In this document: in pieces, positions 21,913-31,201 of the stretch | How the letters are laid out: the number at the start of each line of letters is the position of its first letter | Position numbering within the stretch: position 1 is the first letter of the stretch | Source of the DNA: Tamlana crocina | Lineage (GTDB): Bacteria > Bacteroidota > Bacteroidia > Flavobacteriales > Flavobacteriaceae | Assembly: GCA_040429635.1 (NCBI GenBank) | Contig: CP158972.1 | Span: forward strand, 1,560,001-1,624,000 | DNA length: 64,000 nucleotides | Direction of reading: 5' to 3' | Position numbers and translations under genes: made by a program | The notes under the pieces: generated by a model | Told to the model about the DNA's origin: nothing | Seen by the model: the letters and a program-made list of their open reading frames with translations, nothing else | The model's database searches: none

Positions 21913-23517
21913 CTAAACAATTAAATCATCATCAGTGTCCATTCCTGTAACCTTTTCGGAAAGTTTAGTGCTATTCAAAAAATCATTTGAAAAAAAAGTG
22001 AGCATCTCATCGCTAAGTAATTTTTTCCGTTGTGTTTTCCATTCGTTTACTACACTTTCGCCGTACATGTCGTTAACCAAGTTTGGGAATGCCCAATCAC
22101 TATTTTTGCCCCAATGTTGTGTAAACGGAATGTTGTTTTTTTGCAAAACTTCAATAATACGCCTCGAATATTCTTTAAGGCTCATAATTCTTCGCGTTTT
22201 TTTCCATAGCACGCCATCAATTTCCAGGACACAGGTAATTGGGAATTTGGTAAAGCCCAAGGTGGCCTGGGTTTGCTTTACAAAACGCATGGCGAAAATA
22301 CCTGGAATAGGGCCTTCGTTTTTGGTTAAATCGGCCAATAATTTTAGGGCTTTCGATGAGTTTTTATGGTCAATCCCCACCGAACAGGCAAAAGCAGGCC
22401 CTTGATACGGGGCATCCCAGAAAATTTCGGGCACGGTACCCGTTAAATTTTCGTCCACTTTTGGTAGAATGGATTTTCGAAGACGTTTTACCAACCACGG
22501 AATACTCTTCGGAAAATTTTCGGCCATTTTTGTGAACAGATAAATCAAATCGCGGTAAAGCGATTGTTTGATAATGGGGAAGGGGTCTTTGTAGTCGGTT
22601 TTAAACGGCGCTTTGTACATCAGTTCCACCACATATTCGGGCTCGTTGCTGTAGGGGTTGATGAATACTTTGTAATGGTACGGTATTTTGCCATGGCCGT
22701 CGGGAGTGGTTTCTTCTGGAATTTTGAAGGTTGAATTTTTAAAATCCATCGTATCGGCCAATTTCAGAGCTACATTTTTGTCAATTTTTTTTACATAACG
22801 GTTCAGCAGAAATCTAGGTTCGGCCTCAATCACTATGCTGTGGATGAAGCCAAAACCACCCAGTCCGACTAAAGCGGCATTGAACAAATCATCATCACGG
22901 ATTATCTTTTTACTGAATTTTTCAGCAAAAGCATCGTTAAGCGCGGGTGCGGACTGTCGTTCCAAATAGACGCTATCGGTTTCGTTTGGCCCCGTAATTA
23001 AATGGATGCCCACAACATAATCCTGTACAGCACCAACTCCAAGTGCAGAGCCGTGTACGCCGGTAGAAATGCACCCCGCAATGGTTTGTCCGTTACTGGC
23101 GCCCGTGGTTTTTAACGATTTTCCGTGGGCGGAAAGCACTTCCGAAATCCGTTTTATGGTCGTGCCACATTCAAACAAAAACAAATTGGAAGCTTCAAAA
23201 GTTGTGCTGCCATGGCAGTTGTTATTTTCAATGGGCATGTGAAGGTTCATAAACCCATTGTAGTGCATGCGGTCGCGGTGGTGTGCAATATTGTTCATGG
23301 ACCACGCCGAACCGTAAGCCCTAAATCCGTGATTGGCCTCGCGGGTTTCCTTGATTAACCTTTGGATTTCTTTGGAGGCATCATTGTAACGGTCTATTTT
23401 GTTCGGCATGTTCCCATCCCCCTCCAGTTCGGTGATGTAGAGTTTTTTCAGCGGAAATGGCCCATTATTATGTAGGGTGTCCCATTCTTTTAGGTTATGT
23501 GTTTTTGTGGTGGCCAT
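21913..23517 (-). CDS. FAD-linked oxidase of the VAO/aldonolactone oxidase type
   Basis: A 534-residue protein with no signal peptide. The FAD-binding domain (about 40-240) has the pyrophosphate-binding segment GASNGQTIAGCISTGVHGSA and the preceding RAYGSAWS, as in L-gulonolactone/D-arabinono-lactone oxidases and related VAO-family flavoproteins. The C-terminal substrate domain ends with a conserved-looking FTQHWGKNSDWAFPNL and a catalytic-side HWGK motif similar to aldonolactone oxidases. The substrate is unknown. Such oxidases make H2O2 when they use oxygen. Its place within a lipase-CHAT operon, 4 nt from the lipoprotein gene, is unusual for a metabolic enzyme. Confidence 0.8.
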   Translation of the reverse strand: MATTKTHNLKEWDTLHNNGPFPLKKLYITELEGDGNMPNKIDRYNDASKEIQRLIKETREANHGFRAYGSAWSMNNIAHHRDRMHYNGFMNLHMPIENNNCHGSTTFEASNLFLFECGTTIKRISEVLSAHGKSLKTTGASNGQTIAGCISTGVHGSALGVGAVQDYVVGIHLITGPNETDSVYLERQSAPALNDAFAEKFSKKIIRDDDLFNAALVGLGGFGFIHSIVIEAEPRFLLNRYVKKIDKNVALKLADTMDFKNSTFKIPEETTPDGHGKIPYHYKVFINPYSNEPEYVVELMYKAPFKTDYKDPFPIIKQSLYRDLIYLFTKMAENFPKSIPWLVKRLRKSILPKVDENLTGTVPEIFWDAPYQGPAFACSVGIDHKNSSKALKLLADLTKNEGPIPGIFAMRFVKQTQATLGFTKFPITCVLEIDGVLWKKTRRIMSLKEYSRRIIEVLQKNNIPFTQHWGKNSDWAFPNLVNDMYGESVVNEWKTQRKKLLSDEMLTFFSNDFLNSTKLSEKVTGMDTDDDLIV

Positions 23518-23521
23518 AATG

Positions 23522-23872
23522 TTAATTTGTGGGTTTCATACAAACGTATTTTACTTTCATTTTGCGTTTTCTTCCTAAGGTAACCACGCTCAACAGCGAC
23601 CCTCCAAAGGTGTTTTTGAATTCTACCGTGTGCAGTTTTCCTGTTTTACAGGCATCGGTTTCCTTAATTAAATAGGTGAAATCTTTGGAGGTTATGTCAA
23701 TTTTAATCACGGTGTCGAGTTCCACAACCTGCATGCCCCGATAGTAATCGTCTCGACTCATTAAAGGATCGGGTTGCGGAGTACCGTTAATGCTTCGCAG
23801 CCTCACGGAATAGCAGGAAACGAATAAAAAACAGATGCAAATCAGCGCGAGTATTTTGATGTGTTTTTTCAT
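23522..23872 (-). CDS. Bor-like lipoprotein
   Basis: A 116-residue lipoprotein with signal MKKHIKILALICICFLFVSC (lipobox FVSC). The C-terminal half reads CKTGKLHTVEFKNTFGGSLL, then SVVTLG and KVKYVC. This resembles the C-terminus of phage lambda Bor and its relatives, which have a Cys, a TFxNGLLGFITLG-type segment and a final VYC. The two outer Cys may pair. Bor proteins are outer-membrane lipoproteins linked to serum resistance in E. coli. Here only the fold-level resemblance is suggested. Spacing is 16 nt to the gene before it and 4 nt to the gene after it. Confidence 0.6.
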   Translation of the reverse strand: MKKHIKILALICICFLFVSCYSVRLRSINGTPQPDPLMSRDDYYRGMQVVELDTVIKIDITSKDFTYLIKETDACKTGKLHTVEFKNTFGGSLLSVVTLGRKRKMKVKYVCMKPTN

Positions 23873-23888
23873 TTTCTTTTGAATGGTT

Positions 23889-25124
23889 TTAAACAGATTT
23901 TAAAAGATTTAAGGTTTTTGAAGCGAAATCGCCGCCAAAGTTGGCCGACAAATCCAAAGATTCTTCCCGCCCAAGGGTATAGTGCAATTGGGTAACATTT
24001 GGTGGGGCGTAGCACAGCACCAAATCGGTAAAAACGTTGTAAGCGCCTTTGGTTTTTTTATCGGAATCTGTAAGTTCGCCATAACTGGTTGATGCAAATT
24101 TTGAGCAATCCTGAAGTTCTTTTTTATGGTTCAGGTAACTTTTTCCGGCAATGACTTGGCATCCGGCCGAAAAGTTGGAACGCCCAACACCCGTCCAATG
24201 GATATTGATGGAAGGGTTTACTCGTAGCCCTTTCAATTTACCTTGGCTGTCGGTTACTTTTATATCGTTGTTGGTAAAGGCATTGTCGTTGTCCCAATCT
24301 CGGATAATCATCACGCCGTTGTGGTCGGCAGGTTTCAGGGCGCGGTATATTTTCTTTTCCACCGAAATTTTATGCCACCCAAACCGATACAGATGCTGTC
24401 CTTCAATTAAAAAAGCTTCATCTTTCCGTTGGGCCATGGCAACACTGGGGTCGGTAGAGCCCCAAAAGGTAAACACCATCCCATTAATCAGCAGGAAAAA
24501 CAGGTCGTCATTATCCCGCCTAGTGGTGCTTTCGGTCTGCTTGCGACGTACCCCAATGAGGTGGATGTTGTTGCTACTAAAATCCCAATCTTTTGGTTTT
24601 TTAGTGGCGTAGGTTTTTGAAAGGCTGTTCAAATGCTTTAAAATTGGCCCGGGATTGGCCACGTAATGTTGCTTGGCTTGGTTGAGCAAATTCATCCAAT
24701 GGGTATATTTCGGAGTTGGATTACTGGCCGAGTGCTTTCCCCATTCTGAAACTTTGCCTTCTTGAATCCAGCGGTGGATATGCGACCAAGTACCAGAACC
24801 CACAATGCCGTCTGGAACCATGCTCGGAACGTTTTCCGTGCTTCGGACATACTCTTGAAACAACCTCGCCGCTGCTTGGGTAACATAACCAAACACCCCA
24901 TCAAAAGCACAACGGGGCATAAAACCGGCACCGTGCAGAAATTTTTGCAATTGTAGCACATCGTTGCCGCTGCTTTCGCGAAAGGAACGCCACTTGGTGC
25001 GGTCGTCATCACGAAACGATACTTTTCCTATTAAAAGCCCGTCGGTATGGTAGGGTTTTAAATAAGCGGTTCGGCTGTTTGGCCGTTTTCCGGCGTCGCA
25101 ACTTCCTAAATATAACACGGGCAT
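23889..25124 (-). CDS. Peptidoglycan-binding protein with L,D-transpeptidase-like domain
   Basis: A 411-residue protein without a signal peptide (starts MPVLYLGSCDAGKRP). Residues about 48-115 form a PG_binding_1-like domain (GNDVLQLQKFLHGAGF, FDGVFGYVTQAAARLFQEYV, VPDGIVGSGTWSHI). Residues about 180-350 contain INIHWTGVGRSNFSAGCQVI, whose His and SxGC motif match the catalytic site of YkuD-like L,D-transpeptidases and relatives. It may bind and cross-link or cleave the cell wall. The lack of an export signal means it either acts inside or leaves by another route. It starts 11 nt after the stop of the giant CHAT gene, so the two are surely co-transcribed. Confidence 0.72.
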   Translation of the reverse strand: MPVLYLGSCDAGKRPNSRTAYLKPYHTDGLLIGKVSFRDDDRTKWRSFRESSGNDVLQLQKFLHGAGFMPRCAFDGVFGYVTQAAARLFQEYVRSTENVPSMVPDGIVGSGTWSHIHRWIQEGKVSEWGKHSASNPTPKYTHWMNLLNQAKQHYVANPGPILKHLNSLSKTYATKKPKDWDFSSNNIHLIGVRRKQTESTTRRDNDDLFFLLINGMVFTFWGSTDPSVAMAQRKDEAFLIEGQHLYRFGWHKISVEKKIYRALKPADHNGVMIIRDWDNDNAFTNNDIKVTDSQGKLKGLRVNPSINIHWTGVGRSNFSAGCQVIAGKSYLNHKKELQDCSKFASTSYGELTDSDKKTKGAYNVFTDLVLCYAPPNVTQLHYTLGREESLDLSANFGGDFASKTLNLLKSV

Positions 25125-25135
25125 AGTTTACAGAT

Positions 25136-28100
25136 TTAGTATTTGTTCAATTCTTTTTTTATCATTCTTAAGCTGTCATTGATTTTTTTGTTTTTCACAT
25201 AATGCTGTAGAAAATCAATTTGTTCAATTTCAATATTGATGTAACGCTGACTGTACATTTGCTGAAAAATCTGCTTGTACCAACTTAAAATGGTATCTTC
25301 CCTGTGACTTTTGTTTTCGGGGTTTATCAACAAAATGGCGTAGCTCACTTCGGTCATGCCAATGAGCACAGAAATATCGAGGTCGGCTTTATCAAAATCG
25401 TCAAGTTCTTGGTAGAAATCGTCAAGGAATTTTTCAAGGTTGTTCACCTTTTTAAAAGCTTTGCTTTCCTTTAAAAGGGTGAGCATTTTTTTGCCGTTCA
25501 AACTTTCGAGTATATGTGCTATGAATATGAGGTTTGAAAGGGCATCGAGATATTGGCCACTAAATTTGTCGTTTGATGTGTCCAAAGATTCTTTGTAATA
25601 CTCAAAAGCATATTGTAAATATTCGATCTCTTCGCTTTTGGGCAAATAGCGGGCCGTTTGTTTGTAAGTATTGCCCACAATGTTTAGTCGGCTGGCATTA
25701 CGCCCGGCCAAGGTCAGTAGTTTAATTTCGTCGAGATAGGCCGAAATGGTATCTTTAACAGCATTCGCTTTTTTGGATTTTTTGGCTTCTTCGATATCAT
25801 TTTTCAAGCGTGAAGATTGCACGGTGCAATACTGCTCTAAAGCCTTAATGGAATAGTTGCCATTATCGAATTTAAAGAGGCCTTTATATTTTTCGTAGGC
25901 AATATTGCTCATGCCCAATTCGTCGTAAATCATAGCTTCTTTTTCGAGAACCATGGCGTCGAGCAAATTGGATTCCTGTGCCAAATTGATGTATTTGTCT
26001 AATCGGGTTTGGGCAGAAATTTTATCTTCTTTTTTATCGCGAATGGAAATGAGTAGATTATCCAAATCGGTGTGGATTTGAGATGCCACAACATATTCCT
26101 GTTCGCTTTCGCTGTATTTTCTTCGACTTTTGAATTTATAAAACTGGTTACCGTAGCATTGGTATGCCCCCCAAGTATTCGAACTTTTATGCTTTTGGTA
26201 ACACTCGAAACGCGCCAACTGTACAGCATTTCCAAAATCGTAACCTTGGAACATTTTTTCATAAAAGGTTTCCGAAAATACTTTTGCGGCGTTATCGTTT
26301 ACGGCCCAACCCGAAATTACAATGGCTTTAACGCCCATTTCAATAAGTTGGGTGCCCACATTTGCGGCTAGTCTGTAGCGGTCTTTGCTATAAGCATCGT
26401 CACTGGCATTTAAAACACCGGAATAACAACAATTAATAAAGATGAATTCGGGAACGTAGCCAATTTGATTGATCATGGCGGGGTCGATGCAAATTCCACC
26501 ACCAATGGCAATGCCCACGTTACAGTTTTCGGGGTCGTAAATGCCGTGGCCCGCAAAATGCATAATTTTATAATGCTTGCTGAACAACTCCATCATAATG
26601 TTTTTGGTTGTAGAATTGACCAGCGCATTGGTGTTGTAACCTGCTTTTTTGAGTTTAGCGGCCACCCATTCCGATTCCGCTTTTGCTGCGGGAAGCTGTG
26701 GCAAATCGCTTTGGTTGTAAATGGGGTCGCCCACAATAAAAGCTTCAATATTGTTTAGTGAAACCGAATTGTAGCGCGAGGAATCCTCGGTGACCAATTG
26801 CCTGATGAAACTTGAAGTAACCGAAGCCGGAGTTTCGGTGGTGGTATTGTCATGCAAGAGTTCCCACGGAATTTGTGCGGCATGTTTATCCAGTTTGAGG
26901 ACTAAATTATTTTGATCCCTAAATTTGCCTTTAAAATCGTTGGGCACCAGTATTTCAAATAAGGATTTGGAAAGCCGTTGATCCCAAACCGAGCTGGTGG
27001 ACATTTCCTTTAGCAAATAATTTATTTTATGAAGCCCGATGCCCACCATTTCCTGTTCCACACGCGCTAAACTGTCGGATGAATAATACTTAAAACCGGT
27101 AATATCATTGTCCGTGTCGCACTTGCTGTTGTCGTCTTTTAAACTGTCAATGTGTAGGTTGTACCACCAATCGTAACTGTTGGTATGGAATACACGACGT
27201 TTTTTGGCGCCTGACCGCTTCGTGATGCCTTTTTGCAGGACAAACGGAATGCGCTCGTCTGAATTTTGTTGACGCGATAAACTAAAATACGCCTCGCTGG
27301 AAATACTTTCGTAATAGTTTATTATTTCAATGTCCTGAATGGGTTTTAGGCCTTCTTTCATTTCAATGATGCGTTGGTTAGCTTTTGCGACGCCCAATAG
27401 AATACCCTTTACGGAATCTTCAACGGGAAGTTTTCCATAGCCCGTTCCCAATAACACCAATGAAAGTCCTTTGGCATATTTTTTTGCCTGCGGAAGAGTG
27501 TAGTTATCGCGCATAAACATAGCGTATTTCAGCACCGCCTGCCGCACTGTTTTAGAAAGTAAGTAGTTGGTAAGAGCATCGGTGTTTCCAAGTCCGCAAA
27601 TAATGGCACCTTTGGGTTGTGTGTTCAGGTTGAAAAACACTTCGCTTTCCCCAATTTGTCCGGGATAATAGCCAATGCCCATGCGTTGGGATAGGCGGTT
27701 TCCTAAATAATCGTCTAAGGCCTTTTCGGCACTTAAAATCAAATCCATGAAAAAATGGCCAACCATAACAGGGTAGGAGGCTACCCTTAAATCGCCGTGT
27801 ATCACCTTGACATTAAAGGTGGTCGCTTCGGTTTTTTTCTGTTCTTTTATATCGAAAATCGCATTGATTACGGCATTGGAATCGTAAACCGGTTCGGGAG
27901 CTTCGTAAATTTCAGAAATAATTTCGCCGCCTCTGGTAATGGGTTTTTGGGTGCTCAAAGCATTGGTGCTTCCGGTTGATAAAATATCTGAAATGCCTTG
28001 GAAAATTTCTGGCTCGTTAGAAAGGTCGCCGTGCGAAGTTTGCGTATAATAAAGTCTGTTGGTGTTGAGAAGTTGTTTGGGGATGCCCGTAGCCCAAGTG

Positions 28101-30478
28101 ACGCTGCCATCGCCATGCGAAGTGGCTTTGTAAACCAATTTCTTTTTGCTGGACAGAAACCTGTTTTTTAATGAATAATCAAAAACGGTTTTGTCGGCCT
28201 GACCACAAACATAATAGATGTTGGTAAAATCTTCACCCTTCAATTGATTGGTGAAATTGATGACGTCCTTCCGGTAGCTTTCAAAACCCGACAAGGATTT
28301 TGCATTTGTTTTAGGTGTGGGCATGTGTTTTAAATCGGCTTGAGCATCCAGATCGTTCCAGAATTTTTCCTCCCAAAAAGGCCTTTCGGGATCTTCTTCA
28401 ATCGGAAGGAGTTCAAAAATGCCGGGATATTTCCAGAATATTTTCAATAAATCGGCACGGTCATTTTTAAAATCGATGGCGGCCAATTGTTTAACGCGTC
28501 TGCTGTGTCCAGTAAGTACCTCCATAATAAGGTAGGAACCCAACCACGGCGTGCCCAGCATGATGAATTTATTGGCGCCGTTTTGTTTGAAAGCTGACCA
28601 CGTATCGGGAAAATCCATCATAAACTGGCGAACCAACAAGCCACCCATAGAATGTGCCACAAAATGAATCTTTACATTGTATTTATTTAAGATGTCTTCA
28701 ACCTTTTGCTTGAGGATTTTAGCGGAATCCTTTAACGATTTTCGCCAATCGAACTGCATGGTGATAACATCGTATTGTCCCGATAAATGCTCGGCCAAAT
28801 CGTTATAATATTTTTCAATAACACCACTGGCTTTTACGTTGGAGGCACTAATGTTAAGGTCTTTGGAAATGCCACCATCGTTAAGTTTTCGCATGTTTAC
28901 CCATTGGTGGTCACCATTTCTGGAAATGGTTGAACCCATGATGCCGGGAACCACAAAAACCACATCGCGGGTAATTTTTTCGGGTGAAAAGATAACCCCG
29001 TCAAGGGAAAGGGCGTCCAATAAAATACCGCGTTCGCCATCGGTATAAAGTTCTTTTTTGAATAAAGTAACCGGATTCTGGGCGCTGGCATTAAGGGCTT
29101 CCAAAATAGCGGGGCAGGAGCCATTTGCTGAAAAATAATTAAAATGATTGGTGTCGCTACTTTGTGCCAAATGTTTGTAAATGCCATTTTTTCTAACTAC
29201 ACCATGTTCCATCCGTTTGGTATCGACCACCAAATCATTCGCTTGGCGGTAAAATAAGTTGGCCAAAATAACCTTTAGTGAACTAAAGTTAACGCCGCCC
29301 ACTTCTGAATCTCCTGCAATATTGTACAAATCACTTTCAACGGTTGATCCCGAAATATTCATCATTTTTTGAAACAACGATTCAGGCATCATCGCATTTA
29401 AACCCGGCAAGGTTTCTGGATCTTCTTTTTGGCTAACCAGCTCCAACAAAAAGGCTTTTACATTTTGGTACAATGGGTTGGTAATACCAAAGGCCAGTGA
29501 AACGGCATTGAGCAAAAGGTTGAAAAAGTGATCGACACGCCGCGATAAAATAGTGGTGCCATTGGATGGGGCGGCCACGCGTACCACTTTGTTTACGGTT
29601 ATCTTTTTTTCCTTGGCCATTTTGTTGATGTCGTGCATCAATTCGCGGTTTTGTTTGTTTTCGTCAGATTTTAAAACCCCAATTTCATTGTCGCTAAAGC
29701 CTGTTATTTTGTTTCTGATGTCGCATTTGGCCAATATATCGGCAACAATTCCTCCGCGCGAATGACTCAAAATATCAATGGTGCAGCCAATAGGGCAATC
29801 GTTTAAAAAATCGAGTGCATTTTGCAACGGACTTACCGATAAGGTGCGGTGTTCTAAAGCCCAAATTCGTGAGCCGTAAATGGATACAATGTCTTTCCAT
29901 GCCTTGTTGTTGCTATTCAGTTTGAAAAAGGCATCAGTGCAGGTGGATAATGTACCGTGCAATAGCAATAAATAAGGCCTGGTTTGGGTAGTTGGTACCG
30001 AATATTCAATTTTGTTGAAGTTGGAATCTAACCGAAAAAGTCCCGGATTGGGCTGGATTTTTTTATCGTAGTTTTTAGCCAGGGCTTCTATTGTTGTTTT
30101 GGCAATACCTTTTGGTGAAAACACACTGAATACACTGATTAATGCTCTTTTTATGAGGCCACGACTGCTATCTTCGGTGGTTATTTGGATGTCGAAAATA
30201 TAATCTTCATCAACTATGGATCGCTCAACTTGAATCTTTTTGTCGTAAATCGCTTGTACGTCTTCGGGGTGGCCAATCCATTCGGTTTGGTCGGTAAATT
30301 GGATAGCAACCAAATCGTTGTTCTCAAGTTCTATGGTATTGATATTGTTGCTGGACCGCGTCGCCGAAACCTCGATGTAAGTTTTCAGTTCAAATTGTTG
30401 CGAAAGCGTATTTGGTATAAGGTGTGCTACCGTTTTTACATCCTGTTTTAAACCTATTATTTTGGCTTTTTTTGTCAT
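25136..30478 (-). CDS. Giant fusion: two alpha/beta-hydrolase (lipase) domains and a CHAT protease
   Basis: A 1780-residue protein with no signal peptide or clear membrane helix. Hydrolase 1 (about 165-450): oxyanion segment LLLHGTLS, nucleophile elbow SHSRGG with Ser240, and RVAAPSNGT. Hydrolase 2 (about 505-830): VVPGIMGS, elbow AHSMGG with Ser610, LGTPWLGS and SHGDGSVTW, like lecithin:cholesterol acyltransferase-type lipases. Residues about 880-1070 form an alpha/beta domain with GLGNTDALTNYLLSKTV and LLGTGYG that I cannot name. CHAT caspase-like protease (about 1160-1450): IPWELLHD, HFAGHG with catalytic His1311 and NCCYSG with catalytic Cys1351. The C-terminal 320 residues are helical and TPR-like. 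First gene of a seven-gene operon. All three sets of catalytic residues look intact. Role unknown; a protease-regulated lipase for cell killing or defence is a hypothesis. Confidence 0.88.
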   Translation of the reverse strand: MTKKAKIIGLKQDVKTVAHLIPNTLSQQFELKTYIEVSATRSSNNINTIELENNDLVAIQFTDQTEWIGHPEDVQAIYDKKIQVERSIVDEDYIFDIQITTEDSSRGLIKRALISVFSVFSPKGIAKTTIEALAKNYDKKIQPNPGLFRLDSNFNKIEYSVPTTQTRPYLLLLHGTLSTCTDAFFKLNSNNKAWKDIVSIYGSRIWALEHRTLSVSPLQNALDFLNDCPIGCTIDILSHSRGGIVADILAKCDIRNKITGFSDNEIGVLKSDENKQNRELMHDINKMAKEKKITVNKVVRVAAPSNGTTILSRRVDHFFNLLLNAVSLAFGITNPLYQNVKAFLLELVSQKEDPETLPGLNAMMPESLFQKMMNISGSTVESDLYNIAGDSEVGGVNFSSLKVILANLFYRQANDLVVDTKRMEHGVVRKNGIYKHLAQSSDTNHFNYFSANGSCPAILEALNASAQNPVTLFKKELYTDGERGILLDALSLDGVIFSPEKITRDVVFVVPGIMGSTISRNGDHQWVNMRKLNDGGISKDLNISASNVKASGVIEKYYNDLAEHLSGQYDVITMQFDWRKSLKDSAKILKQKVEDILNKYNVKIHFVAHSMGGLLVRQFMMDFPDTWSAFKQNGANKFIMLGTPWLGSYLIMEVLTGHSRRVKQLAAIDFKNDRADLLKIFWKYPGIFELLPIEEDPERPFWEEKFWNDLDAQADLKHMPTPKTNAKSLSGFESYRKDVINFTNQLKGEDFTNIYYVCGQADKTVFDYSLKNRFLSSKKKLVYKATSHGDGSVTWATGIPKQLLNTNRLYYTQTSHGDLSNEPEIFQGISDILSTGSTNALSTQKPITRGGEIISEIYEAPEPVYDSNAVINAIFDIKEQKKTEATTFNVKVIHGDLRVASYPVMVGHFFMDLILSAEKALDDYLGNRLSQRMGIGYYPGQIGESEVFFNLNTQPKGAIICGLGNTDALTNYLLSKTVRQAVLKYAMFMRDNYTLPQAKKYAKGLSLVLLGTGYGKLPVEDSVKGILLGVAKANQRIIEMKEGLKPIQDIEIINYYESISSEAYFSLSRQQNSDERIPFVLQKGITKRSGAKKRRVFHTNSYDWWYNLHIDSLKDDNSKCDTDNDITGFKYYSSDSLARVEQEMVGIGLHKINYLLKEMSTSSVWDQRLSKSLFEILVPNDFKGKFRDQNNLVLKLDKHAAQIPWELLHDNTTTETPASVTSSFIRQLVTEDSSRYNSVSLNNIEAFIVGDPIYNQSDLPQLPAAKAESEWVAAKLKKAGYNTNALVNSTTKNIMMELFSKHYKIMHFAGHGIYDPENCNVGIAIGGGICIDPAMINQIGYVPEFIFINCCYSGVLNASDDAYSKDRYRLAANVGTQLIEMGVKAIVISGWAVNDNAAKVFSETFYEKMFQGYDFGNAVQLARFECYQKHKSSNTWGAYQCYGNQFYKFKSRRKYSESEQEYVVASQIHTDLDNLLISIRDKKEDKISAQTRLDKYINLAQESNLLDAMVLEKEAMIYDELGMSNIAYEKYKGLFKFDNGNYSIKALEQYCTVQSSRLKNDIEEAKKSKKANAVKDTISAYLDEIKLLTLAGRNASRLNIVGNTYKQTARYLPKSEEIEYLQYAFEYYKESLDTSNDKFSGQYLDALSNLIFIAHILESLNGKKMLTLLKESKAFKKVNNLEKFLDDFYQELDDFDKADLDISVLIGMTEVSYAILLINPENKSHREDTILSWYKQIFQQMYSQRYINIEIEQIDFLQHYVKNKKINDSLRMIKKELNKY

Positions 30479-30841
30479 GGGTTCAGTGTTTAGGAATGAA
30501 GAGATTATTGTATAAGTAAAATTTGATTGTAACTCTTGTGCACGCTAAAACGGAATGCGAAAATGAATTTTTGAAAGGATGTGTGCCAAACCATAGCGAT
30601 TCTGTTTTATTAATCGTTTAAAAAACACATTAACAAAACCGTCCCAAAAGGCCGACTTTGCTAATTGAAAAATAATGTGGCTATAAGGCTATTTCTAATT
30701 TGAAAAGGCTTACAAACACAATCGCTATTAATGAGTAAAATGCGGGGAGAGTTATAAAACTACTAAATTAACCTTAATAATCAAAGGGTTATGTGGCGGT
30801 TTTTTAAGGGGGAATAGAAAAAAGATTTCATTTTTTTCGTT
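30479..30841. other. Intergenic region upstream of the lipase-CHAT operon
   Basis: This 363-bp AT-rich stretch has no credible gene. It must hold the promoter of the minus-strand operon, but I find no exact TAnnTTTG on that strand within the first 100 bases. Near the yidD stop, GAAAAAA (30817-30823) and TTTTTTC (30832-30838) could form a weak A/T-only hairpin acting as the yidD terminator. Confidence 0.4.
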
Positions 30842-31063
30842 TTAAGGCACTGGGTCGTAGCCCGAGCCACCCCAAGGATGGCACCTGAAAATCCGTTTTA
30901 TTGAGAGCCATCCGCCTTTTAGAAGTCCGTGTTTTTGCAAGGCTTCTTTTGAATAATGTGAGCAAGTTGGCGAGTATCTACAGGTAGCGGGAGTAAACGG
31001 AGAAATAAAGGTTTGGTACATCTTTATTAAAAACAAAAATGGCGCAATGAGTAGTTTTTTCAT
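30842..31063 (-). CDS. yidD: Membrane protein insertion efficiency factor YidD
   Basis: A 73-residue protein with the whole YidD signature: an amphipathic N-terminal helix ([21 protein letters not shown]), [18 protein letters not shown] with its Cys residues, a [17 protein letters not shown] block and the SGYDPVP end. YidD sits on the inner membrane and assists insertion of proteins by YidC. It stands alone here, 138 nt from cysS on the same strand, and forms the core-genome border on the right side of the accessory operon. Confidence 0.95.
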   Translation of the reverse strand: MKKLLIAPFLFLIKMYQTFISPFTPATCRYSPTCSHYSKEALQKHGLLKGGWLSIKRIFRCHPWGGSGYDPVP

Positions 31064-31201
31064 GTGTTGTCTACCTGTCTCGTTCCAATAATTATTGCGA
31101 TTCGAGATTATTTTACGTGCTCACTCAATTTAACTTGTGTGATTCTGAAAGATACTTCGGCCGCACTAAGTGTGATAATTTTAGAATGGTGAACAATGCA
31201 A

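Noticed and set aside
23909-24620. Several frames of 60-150 residues antisense or out of frame to the 23889 gene
   Set aside because: The 411-residue protein has recognisable domains; these frames have none and are shadows of it.
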